A program made the translations under genes and the position numbers. From NCBI RefSeq assembly GCF_000308495.1, contig NZ_BAFU01000248.1, positions 1 through 64,000 on the forward strand: a stretch of DNA of 64,000 nucleotides, given 5' to 3'. The notes beneath the pieces are model-generated. The model was given only the letters and a program-made list of their open reading frames with translations, was not told the origin of the DNA and did not search any database. This document shows positions 1 through 10,043 of the stretch, piece after piece; position 1 is the first letter of the stretch, and every line of letters starts with the position of its first letter. This DNA is from Nocardia brevicatena NBRC 12119 (GTDB lineage: Bacteria; Actinomycetota; Actinomycetes; Mycobacteriales; Mycobacteriaceae).

Positions 1-51
1 AGCCTGTACCGAAGTGCTCGGCAGTGGGTCTGCCGAGGGCCGGCCCGGCTG

Positions 52-970
52 TCATTCGTGACGGAGCCATTGGTTGACGGCGGCAATATGGGTGGTGGCC
101 AGGTAGCGGACGGCGAGTTTGTCGAAGCGGGTGGCCACTGCGCGACGTTGTTCGAGTTGGTTGATGCCGCGTGCGATGGTGTTGCGGTCGCGGTAGAGGA
201 TCGGGTCGAACGCCGGCGGCCGTCCACCGGCGCGGCCGCGGGCCCGGCGGTGGGCGACCTGGTCGGACGGCACCGGGATCGTGGCTTTGATCCCGGTGCC
301 GACGCAGCCAGGTGCGGTTGCCGCGGCTGGAGTAGGCCTTGTCGGCGAGCACCCGTTCCGGGCGGCGGGTCCGGTCGCGGGTCGTGGCACCTCGATCCGG
401 TCCAGGACCGTCGCGAAGCACAGGCTGTCGACGGCCTGGCCGGCGGTGGGCAGCATTCCCATCACCGGGCAGTGGTCTTCACAGGCCGGATGCAGTTTTG
501 TTGTCCATCCGCCGCGGGAGCGGCCGAGGGCTTGGTCGCCGGGTTCCTCCTCGCCGGACCCGTCTGGTGGTCCGGCTTGGCGGCCCGGGTCACGACGGGC
601 TCCGGCCGCATGCTGATGAGCTCGCATGATCGTGGAGTCGACGCCGACCTGCCACACGATCGCACCGGTGGCCTCGGCGAAGGCTTGCAGCATTTTCAGG
701 ATGACAGCCCAGGCCCGGTGCGCTGCCATCGCCGGAACAATCCATAGACCGCCGGCCGGGAGCCGTATTGCGGTGGGATGTCGCGCCACGGACGGTCGAC
801 GCGGGTCCGCCATCTGATTCCGTTGATGAGCTGTCGTTTCGTCCACGCGGGTGGGCGGCCCGTCTTCTGGTTGCGGGGCAGCAGCGGCTGCAACCGCGCC
901 CACTGGGCGCCGGTCAGGTCCGCGCGGCCCGCCCCCACGGGTATCGGAACTCCGCCTGCTCGGCGCGGGT
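52..970 (-). pseudogene. IS5-type transposase, frameshifted
   Basis: Remnant of an IS5-family DDE transposase. The N-terminal helix-turn-helix part (motif LTGAQWARLQPLLP, then WRDIPPQYG) lies in one frame at about 970-735. The catalytic part follows in another frame from MAAHRAWAVILKMLQAF, with the first Asp in GVDSTIMRAHQHAAG. A second shift is needed near 330, because LADKAYSSRGNR, which carries the next conserved Asp, is only readable in a third frame before the C-terminal part resumes. IS5 elements can use one programmed frameshift, but two changes of frame argue for a dead copy. Terminal inverted repeats were not identified. Confidence 0.75.
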
Positions 971-975
971 CACGC

Positions 976-1575
976 TCAGATTCGCACTCCAGCGTTTCGC
1001 ATGAGCGCCAGCGCGGGCTCCGAGACGAGGGCGCGCGGGAGCGCAAAACCTCTACCGTCGCTCTTGCGCAGGTACACCACGTCCCGGTACACGCTGAGCC
1101 GTTTGATGTTGGTATACGGCAGGTGCATATCGACGCTTTGTGGTAATCGCAGGTACAGTGCGTCGTGCGTGTAGCGTGCCCACATCTGTGTCCCTGGCCG
1201 AGAGTACCGGCGGATGTGCGGATTGCCACGCACCATCGTCCATCCGGTGAGCAGCATGAGGACCACCAGTTCGAAGGCCAGGACCACGAAGAACGCACCG
1301 AAGATCTCGACGGGATCGATCTCCGTATCCGTCCCACCGGACAGCAATCGGAAGATACCGCGAACCAACAATATGACCGGTAGCACCGCCACGAATATCC
1401 ACAGGGCGGGTAGCCGCCAGTTCATCAGGGCGGTCACCCGGCCGAGTGTGCGCGCAGTGGTCTGATCCGAGACGAAAGCGACCTCGACCGGCCCGGTGGC
1501 GGGTGCCGCGAATTGTCCCTGACCCGGGTACCCCTGCGAGGGTTGCTCCGGATGCGACTGCCGGCCTGGATACAT
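976..1575 (-). CDS. Membrane protein with YcxB/PH-like C-terminal region
   Basis: The start chosen is the ATG at 1575 (MYPGRQSHPEQPSQG), giving about 199 residues; an upstream ATG at 1620 would only add an Arg/Gly-rich stretch. A short Pro/Gln/Gly-rich N-terminus is followed by two clear transmembrane segments, one around LPALWIFVAVLPVILLV and one around AFFVVLAFELVVLMLL. The C-terminal soluble half contains YTHDALYLRLP, IKRLSVYRDVVYLR and GFALPRALV. This pattern resembles YcxB-like or bacterial PH-domain membrane proteins. The function is unknown. Its end abuts the transposase remnant, which lies on the same strand and may have inserted next to it. Confidence 0.6.
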   Translation of the reverse strand: MYPGRQSHPEQPSQGYPGQGQFAAPATGPVEVAFVSDQTTARTLGRVTALMNWRLPALWIFVAVLPVILLVRGIFRLLSGGTDTEIDPVEIFGAFFVVLAFELVVLMLLTGWTMVRGNPHIRRYSRPGTQMWARYTHDALYLRLPQSVDMHLPYTNIKRLSVYRDVVYLRKSDGRGFALPRALVSEPALALMRNAGVRI

Positions 1576-1620
1576 GTGACCGATACCTCCCCGACGACCC
1601 GCTGACGCGGCGCCGACCAT

Positions 1621-2018
1621 GCGAATCGTGTTGTACTGCTGGAGCTTCGAGAGTACCTATACGGGCCGGTTCGGAGAATACGGTGGCCGGTTGCCCGGTG
1701 AGGGATTCCGGGTCGCGGATGGCGGCGCAGCTGCGCCGGACCATGGCGGCGCCCCGTTTGGTCTGGGTTGACGTAGGCGGCGCCGAAGACCGTGGCCAGT
1801 GGGTCCCTGCAGGACCACGAACCGGTAGTAGCGGGTATCGGTGGTGGATGCGGAAGAAGACGGGTACGCGACGGTGGCCAGTACCTCGGCTCCGAGCGTG
1901 GAGCTCGGAGCCGAGGCCCGCGCTATGGACCTCAGAGCGCTGATCGAAGGCCGGTTCTTCGGTCCTCCGGGCACGGGCTGGAGGGCTTGCCGGCCGTTCC
2001 AGCATTCGAAATTACTGG
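1621..2018. other. Gap with no confident gene
   Basis: About 400 bases between the membrane protein and the hrpB remnant. A minus-strand frame at 1657-1974 (containing EVLATVAYPSSS and TRYYRFVVLQG) looks locally coding but loses coding character near 1800, as if frameshifted. No family was recognised. It may be the remains of a small gene. Confidence 0.3.
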
Positions 2019-4483
2019 TCAGCGTGGTGGTCCTGGTTGATCACGGCTCGCGTTGCGGGCAGTGCCCCAGTGGGCGGGCACGGTGGTGGGGTCTTCCGGC
2101 CGAGCGTGTTTGGGGTAGCGGCCGCGGAGGTCGGCGCGGACTCGGGGCCGGCCGGTGCGCCAGAAGGACGCCAGGTCTGCAGTGACCGCGACCGGGCTTT
2201 GGGCGGGTGAGAGCAGGTGCCGCACGATCGGGACGCGGCCATGGGCCAGGCGTGGTGTATCTGTCCAGCCGAAGACTTCCTGCACTTTGACCGCGAGTAC
2301 CGGCGGGTCGGTCGAGTAGTCGAGTCGGGGTCGGCTGCCGGAGGGGACCGCTATGCGCTCCGGTGCCAGTTCGTCCATTCGGGCGGCGTCCGGCCATGGC
2401 AGCAGGCGGCGTAGGGCCTGTCCGGTGTCGATGCTTTCGAGGTCGGCACGGTGGCGGGCAGTGGCGAGTTCGGGGCCGAGCCAGGTGTCGGCGGTGGAGA
2501 GCAGCGACTCGTCATCGACCGCCGGCCGGGGGTCGCCGAGGATGCGGTGCAGGAAGTCGAGGCGCCGACGTAAAGCGATCGCCTCCGAATTCCAGGTCAA
2601 CAGGCCGAGCCCGGTCGAGGTCAGCCCACACCGCACCGCTGCGCCGAGCAACTCGGCATCGGGGTCGCGAACCTGCCTCTCGGACAACGTGATCGCACCC
2701 AGCCGTTCGACCCGCCGGGCGACTACATCGCCGTCGACCCACTCCACCTCGTCGACGGTGGTGAGCAGGCTCGATGCGGCACGGCGGGCCAGCCGTTCAT
2801 CGGCGACCGCAGCCAGCCGGATGTATCCCTCGGAGCGACCGGGGTCGCGTGTCGCGACGCCGACTGCCAGCCACTCCGGATCGCCTGTTCCGGAGTCCGG
2901 CGGCAGCATGACCGCAGTGCCGCCGGCCATGAGATAGCTCGCCGAATCCGGGCGGCGCCGTCGCGCCGGCCGCTCCGGATGAGCCAGCGCGACAACGTAA
3001 GCCGGGTCGTCGGCCCCGTCCGGTCCCTCGACCGATCGGGCCGGTCGCTCGACCTCTCGCCGCCAGCGCACCGGCTGCTCGCGCCGCAGTATACGCAGAC
3101 CGGCCGCGAGATCCACCACAGACGTATATGTGTCGTCATCGAGGAGGGCGACCACTTCCGCAGCCGTTCGCGCACCGACCACGGCCGCCCCATCGAGCCA
3201 TGCGCGCGCCGGCCGGGGGTGCAGCCCGACCCGCGCCATGCGCCGCCCACGGTCGGTCACCACACAGTCTTCGTGCACGGCCCCCAACGCACGCAGTACT
3301 GCCCGGCCGGCAGCCGGCCCGCCGGGCGGTGGAGTATCCCACCAGGAGAGGCCGTGCCCATCGGCCGTGCCCCGGCATGCCGGCTCCAACGCCAACCGCG
3401 TCAGGTCCGCCGTTCGAATCTCCGGCTCCGGATAGGCGGGCAGCGTGCCCTGCTCGTACTCCGGTCGGCATCGCCACACCCGGCCCGGCGCCTCACGTCC
3501 GGCCCGCCCGGTCCGCTGCTCGGCCACCGCCCCCGAGACGCGGACTGTCGCGAGCCCCGATAACCCCGCGCCCGGTCGATGCGCGGGACACGGGCGAGTC
3601 CCGAATCCACCACGGACCGTACCCTCGGCACCGTCAGACTGGACTCCGCCACCGCCGTGGACAACACCACTCGTCGCCGAGGACCGGGCACCGCAACGCC
3701 GTGTCCTGCCTCGCCGCCGACAGTCTGCCGTGCAACGGAACGACGTCCACGCCGTCCGGATCGGCCAGAAGTGCTGTTGTCTTTCGGATTTCGGATGCCC
3801 AGGGTAGGAAGACCAGTACATCGCCCTCGGTTCCGGCGAGCGCGGCTCGGGTGGCGCGCGCGACCAGCGCTTCGATCCGCTCCCGTGGCAACGACGGGAA
3901 ATATGTCGTGTCCACGGGATAGGTCCGACCCTGGACCTGCACCACCGGCGCCGCGTGATTCCCACCCAAGAGCGCCGAAAGACGTTCGGCTGCGACAGTC
4001 GCCGACGTGGCGAGCACCCGCAGATCCGGCCTCAGTCCGGCCCGAGCATCCAGCAGCAACGCCAACAGCAGATCCGCATCGAGATGCCGCTCATGACACT
4101 CGTCGAGCACAACCACATCGACCCCCGCCAACTCGGGATCGTCCTGTAACCGTCGTACCAGCAATCCGGACGTGACGACCTCGATCCGAGTCTGCCGCCC
4201 TACTCGTCGATCTCCCCGGACCGAGTAGCCCGGTTTCGCCCACCTGTTCGCCCAGCAGCGCAGCCATCCGTCCGGCTGCGGCCCGAGCCGCCAACCGTCG
4301 AGGCTCGGCAACGAGCACCCGTCCCGCAACACATACCGTCGGCGCCAAGGGCACCAAGGTCGTTTTCTCGGTCCCCGGCGGCGCGACCAGCACAGCCGTC
4401 CCGCGGTCGGCCAACATCTCCACAAGACGTTCGAGAACGCCACGGACCGGTAGATCAGGAAGCTCGGGCAGTTTCACAACCAC
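2019..4483 (-). pseudogene. hrpB: ATP-dependent helicase HrpB, frameshifted
   Basis: Near full-length HrpB (DEAH/RHA-type helicase) spread over three frames, with shifts near 4225, 3690 and 3565. In order: the N-terminal P-loop region (APPGTEKTTLVPLAP), the DECH box (VVVLDECHERHLDADLLLALLLDARAG), motif III (LATSATV), the helicase C-terminal motif (VLSTAVAESSLTVPRV), then the long HrpB-specific C-terminus ending around YPKHARPEDPTT. The P-loop reads GTEKT where GxGKT is expected, so an invariant Gly is lost as well as the frame. Start: a GTG near 4483 precedes VVKLPELPDLPVRGVL. The family is dispensable in most bacteria, so loss is plausible. Confidence 0.85.
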
Positions 4484-4932
4484 CCAGTCTGAGGCCTCGG
4501 CTCCGATCCGCAACGCCCACCGCATGAACTTGGTCAGGGAATAGCCGACCGGTCGACAAACCTGCGCTGCGTTCTTCCCGTATCGCGAATCCGAGGCGCC
4601 TCCGGCCGGTCGCGGTGTAACGGTGGCCGGTGTGTGGTTCCGGGGCAGGTGGCGGCGGTGAGTTCGTCCCGGTCCAGGTGCAGTGGTTCACCGGAGTCCA
4701 GCACGGTGGCCGGTTGGCGGATCCGTTGGGCAGGGTCCCGATGATCTGGGTACCGGGCAGCGGTTCGGCGGTCGGTGCCCACACCGCGGCCGTCCACACC
4801 CACCGGTGAGATCGCCCGCACATCGCGGAAACGTGACGGCATCGAGGATCGGCGAGGTCGGCGTGGCGAAGTCGGTGATTCGCGAGGACACTGAGAACGT
4901 AGCGCCCAACATCGTCCCAAGGAGCACATGCG
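4484..4932. other. Intergenic, nothing recognised
   Basis: About 450 bases between the 5' end of the hrpB remnant and the next plus-strand gene. Several overlapping open frames exist on the minus strand but none shows family motifs or a ribosome-binding site. It presumably holds the divergent promoters. Confidence 0.3.
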
Positions 4933-5325
4933 ATGCCAACCAACGGGCCTTTCGGCATTGACCCGGAAGATTTCGAACGCGCACTGCGTGGGGCGGGAAC
5001 CGAGCTCCGCGACCTGCTCGGGAAAGCCGGCGCATACCTGGATCGCGTAGATCATGCGAGCGTCGGTTCGCTGGCGTCGCTGCTCGGTCAGTTCGTCCAA
5101 CCGGACCGGCCACGTCCGCCGGAACCCGAGGGCGGGACCACCGGTGAGACCGGTAGCGGGGTGTGGGCGATCTACAGTATCGATGACGTCGGCGAGGCCA
5201 GGGTTGACCAGGTCTTTCCGAGCGAGCTCGAGGCCTTGCGTGCGCATCGCGACAACACCGATGCACGCCGTCGGGTGCGGTTTCTGCCCTATGGTGTTCC
5301 GGCAAGTGTGTTGGATATGCCCTGA
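4933..5325 (+). CDS. Small conserved hypothetical protein
   Basis: A 130-residue soluble protein with an AAGGAG ribosome-binding site at 4919-4924 supporting the ATG at 4933. The N-terminal half is helical (FGIDPEDFERALRGAG and LGKAGAYLDRVDHAS). A Pro/Glu-rich linker follows, then a C-terminal mixed domain (GVWAIYSIDDVGEARVDQVF, ELEALRAHRDNTDARRRV, LPYGVPASVLD). No signal peptide or membrane segment is present. The C-terminal pattern resembles small actinobacterial proteins of unknown function. It is isolated, with no operon partner. Confidence 0.65.
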   Translation: MPTNGPFGIDPEDFERALRGAGTELRDLLGKAGAYLDRVDHASVGSLASLLGQFVQPDRPRPPEPEGGTTGETGSGVWAIYSIDDVGEARVDQVFPSELEALRAHRDNTDARRRVRFLPYGVPASVLDMP

Positions 5326-5538
5326 CGGCGTTGACTCGCTTCACGAACAGCAGGCGGAGACAGATCGGCCCGCTCGGCCCGGTCCCTGTCCCGGGGCCGC
5401 CGCTCTGCCCTGGTGTCCGGAGGGGGAGCGAACCAGTACGCACACGCTCTACTGGAGCAAAGACTCCTGGTCATCGACGGACTGTAGGCTGGTCATCGAC
5501 GGACTGTAGGTCCGAGGCGGCTTCTCGCCGTCCCGCCC

Positions 5539-5973
5539 TCAGACGATGATGCTGACCTCGCCCGGATTCGTGCTGACTGTGATGACCACTGTGCCGGGTC
5601 CGGTATCGGCCAGTGTCCGGCCGTAACCGTGGTCGGGATTGAAGAAGCCGCCGGGTGCGGGAAGGGACGACACTATGAGGTCCGCGGATCCGCTGGTCCC
5701 GGAATCGATATTGCGCCAATTCACCGTTGTCGTCACTGCGCAGGCCGGGTCCTGACGGTCTGCCTTGAACAGCACTACCACACGGACTCCCGGAATACCG
5801 GTCGGTAGCGGGCTTACCGATACCACCGTGCGGACCATGCCGGCGCATCCGGGGAACACTTCCACCCGGGCGTCTTCGAAATCAGCTGCTGTTGTTTGGG
5901 CGCCGGCGGGCGCGGCGACCGGCAGCAGAGCCGTCGCGGCGCATGCGCCGAGGAGCAACGGGCGCAATAGCAT
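5539..5973 (-). CDS. Secreted hypothetical protein
   Basis: About 144 residues beginning with a typical Sec signal peptide (MLLRPLLLGACAATALLP, cleavage likely after APAGAQT). A purine-rich AGAGGAA site lies 15-16 bases upstream of the ATG at 5973; a TTG two codons earlier would be better spaced and is an alternative start. The mature part has two Cys (FPGCAGMV and DPACAVTT) that could pair, and beta-rich segments (VRVVVLFKAD, GTVVITVSTNPGEVSIIV). It is probably an exported cell-envelope protein. No enzyme family was recognised. Confidence 0.6.
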   Translation of the reverse strand: MLLRPLLLGACAATALLPVAAPAGAQTTAADFEDARVEVFPGCAGMVRTVVSVSPLPTGIPGVRVVVLFKADRQDPACAVTTTVNWRNIDSGTSGSADLIVSSLPAPGGFFNPDHGYGRTLADTGPGTVVITVSTNPGEVSIIV

Positions 5974-6522
5974 TCCCAAAACAACTGTTCCTCTCTGCGA
6001 GACTTCCGTTGGGTCTACCCCATGCGGAGCTGCCTTAAACCCGGACTGCTGGTCGACAGTGGACGGATCTGCTCTGGAGCAGGCCGGCTGCCGGGCCGAC
6101 CATCGACCGGCCGCCACCCGGTGCAGTGCTGCCCGCCGGTGTATTCCCTCGGCCGGAAGGGCAGGCAAGCGCACGGGCGTCGGTCAGGTGTCCAGCGAAG
6201 GTGGCCAGACTGTTGTGTGCGGCTGCGGTGGTGTCGCTACCCTCGCCGGACACATCGGCGAGGCGGATCCTGATCAATTTTCGGTTTCTCGGCTTCGGGG
6301 AACATTCACCCACTTGATCGATTGTAGACCGATAGTATACAACTGGTACACACGCTCTTCGTGATCGGGTTCACAGTCGGTCCGAGGGGTGGGGAGGCTC
6401 GGTGGTTGCGCCAACAACCACCGAGCCCGGCAGCACCATCCATCGCCCGTTTCAGACATCTACGTGCAGGTAGACGTGGGGCGGTGGATCGTCAGGTAGC
6501 GACGAATCGACGAGGAGTCGAC
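5974..6522. other. Regulatory region upstream of the catabolic cluster
   Basis: About 550 bases with no convincing gene. It separates the divergent secreted protein from the transporter gene. The only notable signal is the GTATAC palindrome near 6335, listed separately. Confidence 0.35.
6331..6346. promoter_or_regulatory. Candidate GntR/FCD operator upstream of the transporter
   Basis: The sequence GATAGTATACAA contains a perfect GTATAC palindrome, the core often bound by FCD-type GntR regulators. A very similar GATTGTATACAC occurs at 11573-11584 upstream of the amidohydrolase. The GntR gene of the cluster lies at 7918. Regulator binding is inferred from the family. Confidence 0.35.
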
Positions 6523-7894
6523 ATGGCAACCGCCAGAACCAAATCTACCAACCGGCGAACACACACGAGTTTGCCGATTGTCGCAGGGTCCAGCCTCACG
6601 GGCACCGCCGTGGAGTGGTACGACTTTTTCCTGTACGGCACCGCCGCCGCGCTGGTGTTCAACAAGCTGTTCTTCCCATCGGAGGATCCGCTGATCGGCA
6701 CGATGCTGGCCTTCGCCACGTATGCCGTCGGGTTCGTTGCCCGTCCGCTGGGTGCCGCCGTGCTCGGACACTTCGGCGACCGCGAGGGCCGCCGGGCCAC
6801 GCTGATCGCGAGCCTACTGTTGATGGGCGTATCGACATTCCTTATCGCGCTGCTGCCGACCTACGCCACCATCGGGATTGCCGCCCCGCTGCTGCTGGTG
6901 CTGGTGCGATTGGTGCAGGGTTTCGCGCTCGGCGGCGAATGGGGCGGTGCGGTGCTGCTGGTCTCCGAGCATGGTGACTCCAAGCGGCGGGCCTTCTGGT
7001 CGGCGTGGCCGAACCTGGGTCCGCCGCTGGGCAACCTGCTGGCCGCGGGCGCGCTGGCGTTGCTGGGCGCGGTGCTGTCAGAGGAGGCGTTTTTGTCGTG
7101 GGGGTGGCGGACCGCATTCGGTATGTCGGCGCTGCTGGTCGTGATCGGCCTGGTGCTGCGACTGTACGTCGCCGAGACTCCGCTGTTCGAACAAGACCCG
7201 GGCCGCGACCGGCCCGCGAATGGTGCGAATGCCGCTGAACGCCGCGGTCCGCGGATACTGGCGCCAGATCCTGCTGGCAGCGTTTACCCGGTTCGGCGAG
7301 AATGCGGGGTTCTCTATCTTCTCGCTATTCGTCATCACCTATCTCACGCAGATTCTCGACCTGCCGCGCAGCACCGGATTGAACGCGGTGATGATCGGGA
7401 TGGCGGTAGCCCTGGTCGCGATCCCGCTGTTCGCGGTGCTGGCCGACCGGATCGGACGCAGGCCCATCTACATCGGTGCTTCGGTCGCGACGATCGTGTG
7501 GGCGTTCGTATTCTTCGCGCTGCTCGACACCACCGCCACCGGTGCGATCTTCTTCGCGGTGGCCGTCGGACTGGTTATCTTCGCCGCCTACAGCGCGGTG
7601 ATCGGCGCCTTCTTCTCCGAGCTGTTCCCGACCGAGGTCCGCTATTCGGGGGTGTCGCTGGCCTACAACTTGGCCTCGGTGCTGGCCGGATCGCTGGCCC
7701 CGATTATCGCCATCGCGCTGTATGACCACTTCGGCACGGGCCAGGCCATCGCGGCCTACCTGGCGGTCATGGGGGCGATTTCGTTGGTCGCTGCCCTGGT
7801 GGCCCGGGAGACCCGCGCGGTGGATCTCGCCGACGTGCACGAGGAAGCGACGCTTCCCAGCGCTTCCGCCGACACAGCTGTAGTCATCCGGTAA
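6523..7894 (+). pseudogene. MHS-family MFS transporter, one frameshift
   Basis: Metabolite:H+ symporter of the ShiA/ProP type. The ATG at 6523 (MATARTKSTNRRTH) has an AGGAG site 6 bases upstream. The N-terminal half carries the family signatures GTAVEWYDFFLYGTAAAL, GHFGDREGRRATL (loop 2-3 motif) and VRLVQGFALGGEWGGAV. The frame is lost between about 7180 and 7225, inside the central cytoplasmic loop. The C-terminal six helices continue in another frame (RFGENAGFSIFSLFVITY, LADRIGRRPIYIG, SELFPTEVRYSGVSLAYNLAS). Apart from the shift the protein is full length (about 450 residues). It probably imported the carboxylate or aromatic substrate of the downstream enzymes. A sequence error is possible. 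Confidence 0.85.
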
Positions 7895-7917
7895 CTACCG
7901 AGGAAAGGGCATCTCTC

Positions 7918-8562
7918 ATGACGACATCGAAGACCAGCGCGGCCTCCGCGCCGGAGCTGGCTTACGAATGGTTGAAGAACACCATCCTCACCCTGCCTCG
8001 CGATGAAGAGATGTTCCTGTCCGAGGTCCAGGTCGCCGCGGCCTCGGGCACCTCACGCACACCCGTCCGCGAAGCCCTGTTGCGGCTGGAGGCCGAAGGG
8101 TTCATCCGCCGGGTGCCCCACAAGGGCGCCTACATCCCGGCACTGACGGACAAGGACGTCGATGATGTGATGCAGGCCCGGCGGGTCGTGGAGGAGTGGT
8201 CGATCGCCCAGGTCGCACCCAACCCCGGTCGGGTTCCCGACCGGCTGCGTGATCTGATCGCAGAGCAGAAGGCCGATACCGACCCGGTCGAGTTCATCGC
8301 CCACGACCTCGAGTTCCACACCACGGTCATCCGCGCGGCGGGCAACCAGGTGATGCACGAGTTCTACCGTTCGCTGCGCGACCGGCAGATGCGGATGGGC
8401 GTGCGCATCATGCTCTCCGACGAACAGCGCAAGAAGCAGGTCCTCGTCGAACACGGCGCCATTCTCGACGCATTGGCCGTACGCGATACCGAGGCCGCCA
8501 TCCGCGCCGTGCGCGAGCACCTCGACACCACCCTGTGCTCACTCAAGCAACCCAGATTCTGA
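7918..8562 (+). CDS. GntR-family regulator, FCD subfamily
   Basis: A 214-residue transcriptional regulator. The N-terminal winged helix (residues about 10-75) includes the recognition-helix signature GTSRTPVREALLRLEAEGFI. The C-terminal all-helical FCD ligand domain shows DVMQARRVVEEWSIAQVA, the metal/ligand-type DLEFHTTVIRAAGN and a final EHLDTTLCSLKQ. GAGGAAAGG lies just upstream of the start. It sits second in the cluster, 23 bases after the transporter, and probably represses it in response to a pathway intermediate. The GTATAC sites at 6335 and 11577 are candidate targets. The gene appears intact, unlike most of its neighbours. Confidence 0.9.
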   Translation: MTTSKTSAASAPELAYEWLKNTILTLPRDEEMFLSEVQVAAASGTSRTPVREALLRLEAEGFIRRVPHKGAYIPALTDKDVDDVMQARRVVEEWSIAQVAPNPGRVPDRLRDLIAEQKADTDPVEFIAHDLEFHTTVIRAAGNQVMHEFYRSLRDRQMRMGVRIMLSDEQRKKQVLVEHGAILDALAVRDTEAAIRAVREHLDTTLCSLKQPRF

Positions 8563-8587
8563 GCCACTGATACCCAAGGATGAATTG

Positions 8588-9400
8588 ATGAGAGTCGCAC
8601 TGGCGCAGATAGTCAGCCCCGACACCGAAACTCCGGCACACCGGCTCGAACGGGTACGGCGGTCGCTGGCCGGTTTCAGCGCCGACGCCGACCTGATCGT
8701 GCTGCCCGAGCTGTGGCGCGTCGGCTACAACCACTTCGACGACTACCAGACCGCCGCCGAGACCCTCGACGGTCCCACCGTCCAGGTGCTGCAGGCCGCG
8801 GCCCGCGACCGACGCTGCTACGTGCACGTGGGCAGCATCGTCGAGCGCACCGACGGCGGTAAACTGCGCAATACCGTGGTGCTCATCGACCCGGACGGCC
8901 GAATCGCGCACCGCTACAGCAAGGTCCACGTCTTCGGCTACCGGTCTCGCGAAGCGCGGCTGCTGCTGCCCGGACAGCGGATCGGGGTCACCGACACGGC
9001 ATTCGGTCCGACCTCCGCGACCACCTGCTACGACCTGCGCTTCCCCGGACTGTGGGCCGAACTGGTCCGCGCGGGCGCCGAGATCGTCATCGTGCCCGCC
9101 GCCTGGCCGAAAGCCCGTCTGGCGCACTGGCGCCTGCTCACCGCCGCCCGCGCGGTCGACAACCAGGTCATCGTCATCGCCTGCAATGCGGTCGGGACGC
9201 ACAATGGGGTGGAGTTGGGCGGCCACAGCCGCGTCGTCGATCCGTGGGGGGAGGTGCTCGCCGAGGCCGACGACTCCGAAGGGTTCACCCTCGTCGAGGT
9301 CGACCCCGCCGTCGTCGGGCGTACCCGCGCGGAGTTCCCGGTGCTGGACGACCGGCTCGACGACTACGGCGCCCTGGCTCCGCGAGAGGTGCTGCCATGA
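8588..9400 (+). CDS. Carbon-nitrogen hydrolase (nitrilase superfamily)
   Basis: About 270 residues; the ATG at 8588 has AAGGA at 8576-8580. The nitrilase-superfamily catalytic triad is visible: Glu in LIVLPELWRVGY, Lys in RYSKVHVFGYR, and nucleophilic Cys in TTCYDLRFPGLW. The trailing GGHSRVVDPWGEVLAEA is also typical. It would hydrolyse a non-peptide C-N bond such as an omega-amide or carbamoyl group. It is translationally coupled to the next gene by an ATGA overlap at 9397-9400. It belongs to the 6.5-11.5 kb catabolic cluster; the substrate is not identifiable from sequence. Confidence 0.9.
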   Translation: MRVALAQIVSPDTETPAHRLERVRRSLAGFSADADLIVLPELWRVGYNHFDDYQTAAETLDGPTVQVLQAAARDRRCYVHVGSIVERTDGGKLRNTVVLIDPDGRIAHRYSKVHVFGYRSREARLLLPGQRIGVTDTAFGPTSATTCYDLRFPGLWAELVRAGAEIVIVPAAWPKARLAHWRLLTAARAVDNQVIVIACNAVGTHNGVELGGHSRVVDPWGEVLAEADDSEGFTLVEVDPAVVGRTRAEFPVLDDRLDDYGALAPREVLP

Positions 9401-10043
9401 CCGACGCCATCACCGACCCATTGAGCTGCACCGTCCTCGGCTCTGGCGAGAACTTGCGCTTCGACGATGCGCGAGCGCTGGTCGCGGGCTATACCGGTCG
9501 CGACGAAGCCGCCGTGCGTCACCACATCGCCGAGCTGGCCGCCATCGGTGTCGCACCTCCGGAGACCGTGCCGATGCTGTACTCCGTCGCCACCGCCACC
9601 GTCACCACTGCGGCCGCTACTTCCTCGGCGTCGGCTCCGACCACACCGACCGCATCCTCGAGACCGTCGACATCGGCGAGTCGAAACGGGCCTGCGCCAA
9701 GCCGCTCGGGCCGAACATCGTCGAGGTCGACGACTGGGACGCCTTCGACTGGGACGCCTGCCGCGCCCGCAGCTGGGTGGACGGACGGCTCTACCAGGAC
9801 GGGACGCTCGCGGCCCTGCGCACGCCCGGCGACCTGCTCGGCGTCGTCACCGACCGGCTCGGCGACGATGGGGGCGACATCGTCTGTTTCGCCGGAACCC
9901 TGCCGTTGCTCGATGGCCGGTTTACCCCCGGCAAGCGCTGGGACTTCGAACTTCTGCTGCCCGACGGGCGCCCTAACCCACACCTAAACCACCACCGAAG
10001 GAGCTCGAGATGCGTACGGGAGCTGAGTACCTGGCCTCACTGA
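9397..10043 (+). pseudogene. DUF2848 family protein, internal deletion and frameshift
   Basis: The first 65 residues (MTDAITDPLSCTVLGSGENL, DEAAVRHHIAELAAIGVAPP, VPMLYSV) match the start of DUF2848 proteins, a fumarylacetoacetase-like group found in catabolic operons. Near 9600 the frame changes and resumes with RYFLGVGSDHTDRILETVDI and SKRACAKPLGPNIVEVDDWD, the family core. The conserved stretch expected between these parts (around a tSGEvE motif) is missing, so this looks like a small out-of-frame deletion and not a one-base error. The start overlaps the previous stop by four bases. Confidence 0.7.

Noticed and set aside
1052-2005. Minus-strand open frame of about 317 codons
   Set aside because: Overlaps the membrane-protein gene in another frame; Arg/His-rich with no motif.
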